Below, piece by piece: positions 1 through 5,497 of a stretch of 7,485 nt of DNA (position 1 is the stretch's first letter; each line of letters begins with the position of its first letter). The stretch covers positions 1 through 7,485 of the forward strand of contig JAFQNM010000138.1 of the NCBI GenBank assembly GCA_017395885.1, written 5' to 3'. The translations under genes and the position numbers were made by a program. Source of the DNA: Clostridia bacterium. Its GTDB lineage: Bacteria; Bacillota; Clostridia; Oscillospirales; CAG-272. The notes beneath the pieces are model-generated. The model searched no databases. It was not told where the DNA came from and saw nothing but the letters and a program-made list of their open reading frames with translations.

Positions 1-506
1 CCGGCTTTAACTTTGCCGGCGCTGAGCTCGGCCACGTTGTTATCGTTAAGAACGGTCGCCAGTGCACCTGCGGTCGCCGCGGCTGCTGGGAGACCTACTC
101 CTCTGCTACCGGTCTTATCCGCACCACTCGCGAAAAGCTTGAGGATGCTCGCAAGATTGGCAAGCACACCGTTATGGAAGAGATGATCGGCGGCGATCTT
201 GACAACATTTCCGGCAGAACTGCTTTTAACGCTATGCGCCAGGGCGACGAGCTTGGAAAGGAAGTTGTTGACGAATACATCTCCTACCTCGTTACAGGAC
301 TTGTTAACATCATCAACATTTTCCAGCCTAACGTGCTCTCTATCGGCGGCGGCATTTCCAATGAGGGCGATTCTCTCATTGAGCTCCTCCACGACAAGGT
401 ATTTGCCGAGACCTACTCACGTGACGGCACTCCTCAGTGCGAGCTGAAGATCGCTACTCTTAAAAACGATGCCGGCATTATCGGTGCCGCAGCTCTGGGT
501 ATGTAA
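1..506 (+). CDS. glcK: ROK-family glucokinase, C-terminal part (5' end off window)
   Basis: This enzyme most likely phosphorylates glucose with ATP to glucose-6-phosphate in the cytoplasm. The frame is open from the left edge (first whole codon at 3) and gives 167 residues; ROK glucokinases are usually about 310-320, so roughly the N-terminal half is missing. Visible signatures near the start are NFAGAELGH followed by CTCGRRGCWE (visible residues 21-30), the ROK zinc site with His11, Cys21, Cys23 and Cys28 as expected ligands. Later come NIFQPNVLSIGGGIS, the ROK C-terminal glycine motif, and DAGIIGAAALGM at the end. Of its nine Arg codons seven are CGC, one CGT and one AGA, whereas the Clp gene in this window often uses AGA, so this gene looks tuned for high expression. 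It converges on the WYL gene and ends 15 bp before a strong terminator. Another ROK hexokinase specificity, such as N-acetylmannosamine or fructose, cannot be excluded without the N-terminal half. Confidence 0.5.
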   Translation, partial: GFNFAGAELGHVVIVKNGRQCTCGRRGCWETYSSATGLIRTTREKLEDARKIGKHTVMEEMIGGDLDNISGRTAFNAMRQGDELGKEVVDEYISYLVTGLVNIINIFQPNVLSIGGGISNEGDSLIELLHDKVFAETYSRDGTPQCELKIATLKNDAGIIGAAALGM

Positions 507-521
507 ATAACGAGCATTTAA

Positions 522-560
522 AAAACCTGCAAAGCAAGCTTTGCAGGTTTTGTTTTTTTA
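522..560. terminator. Bidirectional intrinsic terminator between convergent genes
   Basis: A perfect 14-bp inverted repeat (522-535 and 538-551, centre AA) has core ACCTGCAAAGC. It is followed on the plus strand by a T-rich tract to 559, and on the minus strand the arm continues into TTTTTTAAAT. It lies between the stop of the glucokinase (506) and the stop of the WYL gene (561), so it can end transcription from both sides. Confidence 0.5.
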
Positions 561-1538
561 TTATAGCGATTCATATGCCTTTCTTACTGCATTGGCATAC
601 TCTTCTCTTACATAATCGGGAGACACTATTTTTATCTTACCCTCGGCTCCGAATATCCAACGGTAAAACACAGGGCTCGGCATTACTGAAACGGTCGCTT
701 CAAACCAGCCGTTCTCTGCATCCCTCACGCTGATGCTCCTGCCAAAATGATCTACCACAGTATTCATCATGCTGCTTTCGCACAGAAGCGTTACCTCCGC
801 AGTCTCTCCGAAAAACATCCTGAAGGAGGTTCGGATATAATCTGATACGTTGAAGCCGACCGGCTTCTTTTCGGCCCTTGTATTTTTTACCGTGGGAACC
901 TCTGCTATTCTGTCTACTCTGAACACGGTTATATCCTTATGCTTCTCACAATATCCCACAGTATAGTACCTGTCTCCGTCCTGTACCAGGGCATACGGGC
1001 TGATCAAATAGGGATGGCCGCCGTTTTTCAGCTCTGGAGACATATTCTCGTCATAGCTGAAGTATCTGAATGATATTTTCTTTTGCTCTGCGATGGCAGT
1101 ATTTATGGCATCTATAATATAAAGAATCATCTCGTTTGCAGGCTTTATCTCATCTGCATCGGGCAGCCCGGACAAAAGTGCTCTTGCCGAATAGCAATCA
1201 CAAAGGCGTGAAAGCTTCTCTATCAGCGCCTCGCTTTTGGACAGAGTTATGGCACCCGTTGCACGGACAGAATCCATTAGAAGCTTCACCTCGGGAAGCT
1301 GAAACTCTCTGTTTGCAATAAAATATTTATTCTGGGTAGATTCGATCTTGCAAATATCAAGGCCAAAGGCCTGCAATGCTTCAATATCCGAGGTTACCGT
1401 TGTTCGGTGAGACGTTATCCCGTATTCATCCTTCAAGGCAGACATAAGCTGTGCTGTTGAAAGAGGATGATCCTCGTTAGTCCTCTCAAAAAGCAGCTTT
1501 GCTATATACAAAAGTCTGAGCTTTCCTTCGTTTTCCAA
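561..1538 (-). CDS. WYL-domain transcriptional regulator (HTH-WYL-WCX)
   Basis: A 325-residue DNA-binding regulator of the usual length for the family. Residues about 5-80 form a winged helix-turn-helix of the HTH_11/DeoR-like type, with recognition helix around TSHRTTVTSDIEAL (42-55). Residues about 138-212 are the WYL ligand-sensing domain, including YLISPYALVQDGDRYYTVGY and the conserved FRVDRI (206-211). Residues about 230-325 match the WCX C-terminal extension. The name-giving W-Y-L triplet reads Y-Y-T here (191-193). The start is TTG at 1536-1538, supported by a GGAGGTG ribosome binding site just upstream; no ATG fits the domain boundary better. A promoter lies 30 bp upstream. The gene is convergent with the glucokinase and separated from the upstream mrp operon by a terminator, so it is probably monocistronic. 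Its target is unknown; it could act on its own promoter or on the neighbouring operon, but no operator is evident. Confidence 0.5.
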   Translation of the reverse strand: MENEGKLRLLYIAKLLFERTNEDHPLSTAQLMSALKDEYGITSHRTTVTSDIEALQAFGLDICKIESTQNKYFIANREFQLPEVKLLMDSVRATGAITLSKSEALIEKLSRLCDCYSARALLSGLPDADEIKPANEMILYIIDAINTAIAEQKKISFRYFSYDENMSPELKNGGHPYLISPYALVQDGDRYYTVGYCEKHKDITVFRVDRIAEVPTVKNTRAEKKPVGFNVSDYIRTSFRMFFGETAEVTLLCESSMMNTVVDHFGRSISVRDAENGWFEATVSVMPSPVFYRWIFGAEGKIKIVSPDYVREEYANAVRKAYESL

Positions 1539-1542
1539 GTTG

Positions 1543-1549
1543 CACCTCC
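1543..1549 (-). promoter_or_regulatory. Ribosome binding site deciding the TTG start of the WYL gene
   Basis: On the minus strand the sequence reads GGAGGTG, followed by CAAC and then TTG. GGAGG to the start codon is 6 nt, an ideal Shine-Dalgarno distance, which is the main reason for choosing the TTG at 1538. Confidence 0.5.
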
Positions 1550-1567
1550 GAGTTTTTATCTTCTTTG

Positions 1568-1596
1568 ATTATATCACGTTTTTCTCTTTTAGTCTA
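1568..1596 (-). promoter_or_regulatory. Sigma-A type promoter of the WYL gene
   Basis: The minus strand carries a perfect TATAAT (-10, complement of 1568-1573) preceded by TGA, an extended -10 (TGn). TAGACT (complement of 1591-1596; 4 of 6 match to TTGACA) sits exactly 17 bp upstream. The predicted transcript would start about 20-25 nt before the TTG start, leaving a short leader with the ribosome binding site. The -35 box lies directly beside the U-tract of the upstream terminator. Confidence 0.5.
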
Positions 1597-1600
1597 CACT

Positions 1601-1630
1601 AATTAAAAAAGCTCCGCAAGGCGGAGCTTT
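1601..1630 (-). terminator. Intrinsic terminator closing the clp-pseudoATPase-mrp unit
   Basis: Stem AAAGCTCCGC / GCGGAGCTTT (1608-1617 and 1621-1630) has a 3-nt loop. On the minus strand the stem runs directly into TTTTTTAATT (1601-1610), the classical terminator form. It would stop read-through from mrp before the WYL promoter. The same hairpin also forms the left edge of the repeat element. Confidence 0.5.
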
Positions 1631-1653
1631 CAGACTGTCGAAAAAGGCGCAGA
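1630..1653 (+). repeat. Left inner terminal inverted repeat of the element
   Basis: It begins TCAGACTGTCGA and continues to GCGCAGA. It pairs with the complement of 1829-1852 at 19 of 24 positions without gaps. The shared core is CTGTCGA. Confidence 0.5.
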
Positions 1654-1737
1654 CCGCAAATATATCAAAACAAAGACAGCCAAATCGAAGCTTTAACTGA
1701 AAAAGCAAGATTAGCAAATAATTAAAGCTATATTAAT

Positions 1738-1765
1738 GAGCTCCCCTGAATAATCAGGGGAGCTC
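1738..1765. repeat. Perfect 12-bp stem-loop inside the element
   Basis: GAGCTCCCCTGA (1738-1749), loop ATAA, then TCAGGGGAGCTC (1754-1765). The stem is perfect, with a GC-rich middle. Neither strand has a T-run directly after it, so it is not a typical intrinsic terminator. Confidence 0.5.
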
Positions 1766-1770
1766 ACGCT

Positions 1771-1828
1771 TTTCGCCCTTTCAAGTCCTGTCGTACCTTT
1801 GTACGACAACGGCCTTGAAATGGCGAAA
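1771..1828. repeat. Nested double stem-loop inside the element
   Basis: The outer arms TTTCGCCCTTTCAAG (1771-1785) and CTTGAAATGGCGAAA (1814-1828) pair at 14 of 15 positions. The inner arms TGTCGTAC (1789-1796) and GTACGACA (1801-1808) pair perfectly around loop CTTT. The two stems stack into one long hairpin of about 23 pairs with a small asymmetric internal bulge. Confidence 0.5.
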
Positions 1829-1852
1829 TCTGCATCCTTCTCGACAGCCTGA
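1829..1852 (-). repeat. Right inner terminal inverted repeat of the element
   Basis: This is the partner of 1630-1653 (19 of 24 positions when inverted). It reads TCTGCATCC then TTCTCGACAGCCTGA. A related sequence, TATCGACAAGCTGA, occurs again at 1873-1886, so the right end carries two copies of the TCGACA-N2-CTGA motif. Confidence 0.5.
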
Positions 1853-1854
1853 GT

Positions 1855-1884
1855 CAGCTTGCCGATAATTTTATCGACAAGCTG
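1855..1884. repeat. Near-perfect 14-bp stem-loop at the right end of the element
   Basis: CAGCTTG-C-CGATAA (1855-1868), loop TT, then TTATCG-A-CAAGCTG (1871-1884). Pairing is 13 of 14 with one C/A mismatch. It lies directly against the next hairpin at 1885-1908. Confidence 0.5.
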
Positions 1885-1908
1885 AAAGCTCCGCAAGGCG
1901 GAGCTTTC
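1884..1908. repeat. Second copy of the terminator hairpin, 17 bp after mrp
   Basis: The stem GAAAGCTCCGC / GCGGAGCTTTC has an 11-bp match and loop AAG. Its 24 nt at 1885-1908 are identical to 1608-1631. It begins 17 bp past the mrp stop codon, but in the mrp reading direction it is followed by CAGCTTGTC rather than a T-run. As a terminator for mrp it is therefore weak, and the copy at 1608-1630 is the better candidate. Confidence 0.5.
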
Positions 1909-1925
1909 TCATTTTTAATATTCAA

Positions 1926-2747
1926 TTAAAGTCCCTCAAGGGCATCTGCTGCTGCTGAGAGATAATCGTTCTCCATAAGCTCGACAATACCCTTATCTAC
2001 AAGTGCTGTGAGCTTGGGATCCATGGGGATCTGTGCAAGAACGGGAATGCCGTATTCCTTGGCGATATCCTGAATCTTGCTCTCACCGAACACATTGATC
2101 CTCTTGCCGCAATCGGGGCAGACAACGTAGGACATATTCTCAACCAGGCCGAGAATGGGAATGTTCATCATCTTCGCCATCTTTACCGCCTTCTCCACGA
2201 TCATGGAAACAAGATCCTGAGGAGTTGTTACGATAATTATTCCGTCAAGGGGCAGAGACTGGAAAACGGTGAGAGGCACGTCTCCTGTTCCGGGAGGCAT
2301 ATCAACAAACATATAGTCTACGTCGTTCCAGATAACGTCTGTCCAGAACTGCTTTACCGCTCCTGCAATTACGGGGCCTCGCCATATAACGGGGCTGGTA
2401 TCGTCTGCAAGAAGAAGGTTTACGGACATGATCTGGATGCCTGTTTTTGTGAAATGAGGAAGCATTACGTTGCCCTCTGCCTCAACTCCTCTGGGAGCAC
2501 CAAAGGCCTTGGGTATAGAGGGACCTGTGATATCTGCATCCAGAATGGCGCTTCCGTAGTCACGGCGGCGCATCTCTGTTGCAAGCATGCTTGTTACGAT
2601 GGACTTTCCTACGCCGCCCTTACCGGACACTACTCCGATAACGTGCTTTACGCTGGACGCAGGATTCAGGGGTTCTTTTTCGATCTCTGACTTACGGGAG
2701 GCACAATCCGCACCGCAAGTTGAGCAATCATGTGTGCATTCTGACAT
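1926..2747 (-). CDS. mrp: Mrp/NBP35-family Fe-S cluster carrier P-loop ATPase
   Basis: A 273-residue cytoplasmic P-loop NTPase of the Mrp/ApbC/NBP35 group, which binds and transfers [4Fe-4S] clusters to apoproteins. The deviant Walker A is SGKGGVGKS (41-49); DADITGPSIPK (70-80) and DMPPGTGD (149-156) are the Walker A' and switch-like motifs. The paired cysteines C210-PD-C213 are the cluster-bridging CxxC of the homodimer. The N-terminus carries a second cluster-like motif, C4-x3-C8-x2-C11-x3-C15, typical of clostridial short Mrp proteins and reminiscent of NBP35; the MIP18/DUF59 domain of proteobacterial ApbC is absent. The ATG start has a good AAAGGAG site 8 nt upstream. The gene follows the pseudo-P-type ATPase by 38 bp with no terminator between, so it is probably the last gene of that unit. 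The family assignment is secure; the client protein is unknown. Confidence 0.5.
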   Translation of the reverse strand: MSECTHDCSTCGADCASRKSEIEKEPLNPASSVKHVIGVVSGKGGVGKSIVTSMLATEMRRRDYGSAILDADITGPSIPKAFGAPRGVEAEGNVMLPHFTKTGIQIMSVNLLLADDTSPVIWRGPVIAGAVKQFWTDVIWNDVDYMFVDMPPGTGDVPLTVFQSLPLDGIIIVTTPQDLVSMIVEKAVKMAKMMNIPILGLVENMSYVVCPDCGKRINVFGESKIQDIAKEYGIPVLAQIPMDPKLTALVDKGIVELMENDYLSAAADALEGL

Positions 2748-2755
2748 TTTTATAT

Positions 2756-2762
2756 CTCCTTT
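2756..2762 (-). promoter_or_regulatory. Ribosome binding site of mrp
   Basis: AAAGGAG on the minus strand, 8 nt before the ATG at 2747. It is strong and supports that start. Confidence 0.5.
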
Positions 2763-2765
2763 ATT

Positions 2766-2781
2766 ATTATAAGCTTATAAT
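2766..2781. repeat. 16-bp AT-rich perfect palindrome in the mrp leader
   Basis: ATTATAAGCTTATAAT is a perfect 16-bp inverted repeat in the 38-bp gap before mrp, just upstream of its ribosome binding site. It contains TATAAT on both strands. It could be an operator-like site or chance in AT-rich spacer DNA; no -35 box supports a promoter in the mrp direction, and such a promoter would start within the ribosome binding site. Confidence 0.5.
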
Positions 2782-2786
2782 GTATC

Positions 2787-5471
2787 TCATTTTTTATTCA
2801 TTGCTCTTACAATTGACATTACCGTTACTATAAGAGCTGCAGGCGCAAGAGTAAATGCGCTCATTATCCATCCGGGGAACGTTGCTCCGAAGGCGGACCC
2901 GGTTCCCGGCATCAGCATTACTAGAACTGATACTGCTACGACCGCAAACGGAATCGCAAACCACACGGAAAGCCTTGACTTCTTTGAGAACAGGCCATAG
3001 CCTCCCGCATACTCTGCTCCCACAAAGGGCATTGCTATTATGCAGGATACCACCGAGCAGGTCATAAGTGCCGCAGCATTTATATCTGCAGCGAATCCAC
3101 CATACTGTGCAAGAGCTCTTGCAAGAAAGGGGACAGCTACGGAAAACGCCGCCGTTACGGCTCCGTACATCGTTGGCAGAAGCACCTCTCTCGGGCTATC
3201 GGGAGTTGCGCTGACCCGACCTGACCTGAGCATTGTATCAGATGCCTCGCCGGGTACCGTTGCCATTGCAAATGCAACGGAAAAATCTAGCAGCACGCCC
3301 CAAAGCACAAGTGATGCCGCCCCCGGCAGCACAAGACCTGCCGCTGCCGATACCAGCATGAGCACAAGCCTTGCAACCTGTGATGCTATGAGATAATTAA
3401 GTATGTTTCTTATATTGATAAGTGCACATCTGCACTTATTTACAAGCTTGCAGACGGCATCAAACCCGCCGCCCTCACTGCAGGCTATTCCGTGTGCCGC
3501 AGTTCTCGTTCCTTGAGGTATGCTTCCTCCCTCTCCGCCTACGGCAAAGGCCGCATCGGAGCACTTCATATTCCACATATCCTCGATTCCGTAGCCTACG
3601 TAGGAAACGGAGCGTTCGCTTTTCTTCAAAAGCTTCATAAACCGGAGCCTCTCCTTAACTCCGTCTGACCCTGAGGGCGTTTCAACAAGCACAAGGCTAC
3701 CTCTCTCAACATTGAGGCTCCTCACACCTATGCTTTCGCTGACAGGCAGGAAGGTATCTCCTGTTTTGAATATTCCCTCCGCCTTTGCATAGCATTTATC
3801 CTCCTCGCCGTTTTCGGAAAAGATAACAATGCCTGCACCAACGCTTCTGAGGTCGTTTATGGCATCTACAACTCCAGGCTCGGGTCTGTCTGCAACGGCA
3901 ATGAAGCCCTCAAAGCAGAGATTGGAGTGGAGTACGGAGAGCCTTCTCAGGTTTGTATAATGTGAGCCTCGAAAGCCTATGGCACAAAGGGATACTCCAT
4001 GCCTTTGAAGCTCACCTGCAAAGGCCACTATTTTAGACCTTTCTGCCTCGGTCATAGGAACGGCCTCGTTATTTTTACGATAATGAGAGGACAACGACAG
4101 TATTCGGGAAACGCTGCCCATTGCACAGAAATAATAATCGTTTCCCTGCACCAGAAGCACGTTATCCAGCCCCTGAGCATCTATGTCTCCTGCAGGCATA
4201 TGCTGTACGATATTATAAACGTCTCCCTGCTCTGCCTTTGTTGCATTATCATCCCAAAGGCTTCTGACAAGTCTGTATGGCAATGCTCCCGCATTTCTGT
4301 GGCGGGTTCCGAAATTGCCCCTGACGATGCCGCCCTCGGGAGATGCTCCCGTGCAGTAGCAGGCCAGGCGGAGGAGCCTTGCCGGTGCTTTTGCATCCTT
4401 TGTTCCCATCATCGTCAGCTTGCTGTCTGAATAATGTGAATGGAGAGTTATTTTTCCGCTTCTCATTACATTGACTGAGCGAAGCGCCATTATCTCCGTA
4501 TTTGCCGCCTTCTCCGCTATGGATGATCTGGAAAGGACGCATCCCTCCTCGCTCCTCAGCTTCAGGGCCCATGCAAAGGCGCCGATTGCTGCGATAAACT
4601 CGGAAAGTCCTGCTGCGGCCATTGCTATTGAGGGAAGGAACGTATCTGCAAGCGTTCCTTTACCAACGGTTATTCCTATAACTGTTATTACAAGCGCTGC
4701 CGCTATGAGGCAAAGGCTGCATATGCGGCCCCAATCAGAAAGCTTTTCAACGGTGGAAACGTCCTTCTCTCCCGAAAGACGTATTCTTCCCTCTCTTGTG
4801 CAGATGAGAGTATCGTCTCCCGTTGCAACTGCGATTCCGATGGCAAGGCCCGATATCACAACGCTGGATGCATACATCGTATTTGTACGCACGGTTATGG
4901 GGACCTCTTCGCCCTCTCTTACATTTATTATTTCTGAATTTTTAGATACAATACCCTCTGAGCCGGTAACGTTACCCTCTGCTACAAGGACATTATCTGC
5001 TGCTGTCAATCTGATATCACACGGCACCGTATCTCCGGAGTCCAGAATTATAACGTCTCCCGGAGCTATCATATCCGATGCCACTACCTTTACGTTTGAA
5101 TCTCTGACCACCTTTGCTCTCGGCAGAGACTCTCTCGCATTGGTTTCAAACACTCTTTCTGCCCAAATGTGAGCTGCGATCCTTGCCACTCTTCCCACAA
5201 TCAGCATGAGGCATATGGCTGCCGCCATCTCTGCGCTGCCGAATGCTGCCGCCGCAAACACGGCCAACACCAGAAGCAGGGTGCACAGATCAAAAAACGA
5301 GCGAATGGTATATCCCTTGACAGAGGCTGTTTTTACCTCCCAGACCGTATTCTTTCCGTGGCGAAGCCGACGAAGCGCCTCTTTATCCGAAAGGCCTCTC
5401 GCACTGTCTGTGCGAAAGATCCGCTCCAGCTGGGCCGTTGTCCGGCTATGCCAGTTTCTATCACGGTTCAT
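2787..5471 (-). CDS. P2-type ATPase homologue lacking catalytic motifs (pseudo-ATPase)
   Basis: An 894-residue membrane protein with the full P2-type cation-ATPase layout: N-terminal cation-ATPase domain (about 5-45), helices 1-2 (54-101), actuator domain (112-220), helices 3-4 (247-303), P and N domains (about 305-685), and six more helices (about 689-889). Normal length for the family is about 850-920. The expected catalytic residues are replaced. TGES is TGSE (169-172); PEGLP in helix 4 is AAGLS (286-290); the DKTGTLT site falls in LRSVNVMRSGKIT (330-342), where Leu or Met occupies the Asp position; KGAPE is MGSVS (451-455); DPPR is DRPE (528-531); TGD is SEN (552-554); GDGVNDAP is GYGIEDMW (626-633). 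It therefore cannot be expected to form the aspartyl-phosphate or pump by the usual cycle. The ATG has AAAGAGG 9 nt upstream. It sits 26 bp after the clp gene and 38 bp before mrp in one apparent operon. The role is unknown; a scaffold, sensor or regulator is inference. Confidence 0.5.
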   Translation of the reverse strand: MNRDRNWHSRTTAQLERIFRTDSARGLSDKEALRRLRHGKNTVWEVKTASVKGYTIRSFFDLCTLLLVLAVFAAAAFGSAEMAAAICLMLIVGRVARIAAHIWAERVFETNARESLPRAKVVRDSNVKVVASDMIAPGDVIILDSGDTVPCDIRLTAADNVLVAEGNVTGSEGIVSKNSEIINVREGEEVPITVRTNTMYASSVVISGLAIGIAVATGDDTLICTREGRIRLSGEKDVSTVEKLSDWGRICSLCLIAAALVITVIGITVGKGTLADTFLPSIAMAAAGLSEFIAAIGAFAWALKLRSEEGCVLSRSSIAEKAANTEIMALRSVNVMRSGKITLHSHYSDSKLTMMGTKDAKAPARLLRLACYCTGASPEGGIVRGNFGTRHRNAGALPYRLVRSLWDDNATKAEQGDVYNIVQHMPAGDIDAQGLDNVLLVQGNDYYFCAMGSVSRILSLSSHYRKNNEAVPMTEAERSKIVAFAGELQRHGVSLCAIGFRGSHYTNLRRLSVLHSNLCFEGFIAVADRPEPGVVDAINDLRSVGAGIVIFSENGEEDKCYAKAEGIFKTGDTFLPVSESIGVRSLNVERGSLVLVETPSGSDGVKERLRFMKLLKKSERSVSYVGYGIEDMWNMKCSDAAFAVGGEGGSIPQGTRTAAHGIACSEGGGFDAVCKLVNKCRCALINIRNILNYLIASQVARLVLMLVSAAAGLVLPGAASLVLWGVLLDFSVAFAMATVPGEASDTMLRSGRVSATPDSPREVLLPTMYGAVTAAFSVAVPFLARALAQYGGFAADINAAALMTCSVVSCIIAMPFVGAEYAGGYGLFSKKSRLSVWFAIPFAVVAVSVLVMLMPGTGSAFGATFPGWIMSAFTLAPAALIVTVMSIVRAMNKK

Positions 5472-5497
5472 TATTTCTGACCTCTTTCGGTGCGGAC

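Larger units (their letters stand above)
1608..1908. repeat. Hairpin-rich MITE-like repeat element (noncoding)
   Basis: This unit of about 300 bp fills most of the 387-bp gap between mrp and the WYL gene. Its outermost parts are two identical 24-nt hairpin sequences (1608-1631 and 1885-1908). Just inside, the sequence left of centre (from 1621, GCGGAGCTTTCAG...TGTCGA) reappears inverted on the right (ending at 1900), matching at 22 of 25 positions. A second inverted pair, 1630-1653 and 1829-1852, matches at 19 of 24. The interior holds at least three further strong stem-loops. No transposase or plausible gene is present. I infer a nonautonomous mobile repeat or dispersed palindromic element; a structured RNA is the main alternative. 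No clear target-site duplication was seen. Confidence 0.5.

Noticed and set aside
1711..1896. 61-codon minus-strand frame within the repeat element
   Set aside because: It would start with TTG inside a hairpin stem, has no ribosome binding site, and its translation follows the inverted repeats; the region is better read as noncoding.
1608..1908. CRISPR array or riboswitch
   Set aside because: There are only two exact repeat copies 277 bp apart with no regular spacers, and the element lies downstream of mrp rather than in a leader with a recognised aptamer core.
2766..2794. Promoter for mrp using the TATAAT in the palindrome
   Set aside because: The -35 region at 17 bp reads AAAAAT, there is no TG extension, and the predicted start would fall in the ribosome binding site.
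3040..3430. Plus-strand open frames antisense to the C-terminal helices of the ATPase homologue
   Set aside because: The translation is the usual Ala/Ser/Thr-rich complement of membrane helices, with no recognisable domain.
4471..5172. Plus-strand open frame of 233 codons inside the P-type ATPase homologue
   Set aside because: It is antisense to a gene with clear family-wide homology, has a low-complexity Ser/Ala/Thr/Pro-rich translation and no ribosome binding site that I can see; it is a shadow of the real frame.
2787..5471. Calling the ATPase homologue a functional calcium or magnesium pump, or a pseudogene
   Set aside because: Without the phosphorylated Asp and the TGES and GDGxND residues normal pumping is not supported; the frame is intact with a good start signal, so pseudogene is not supported either.
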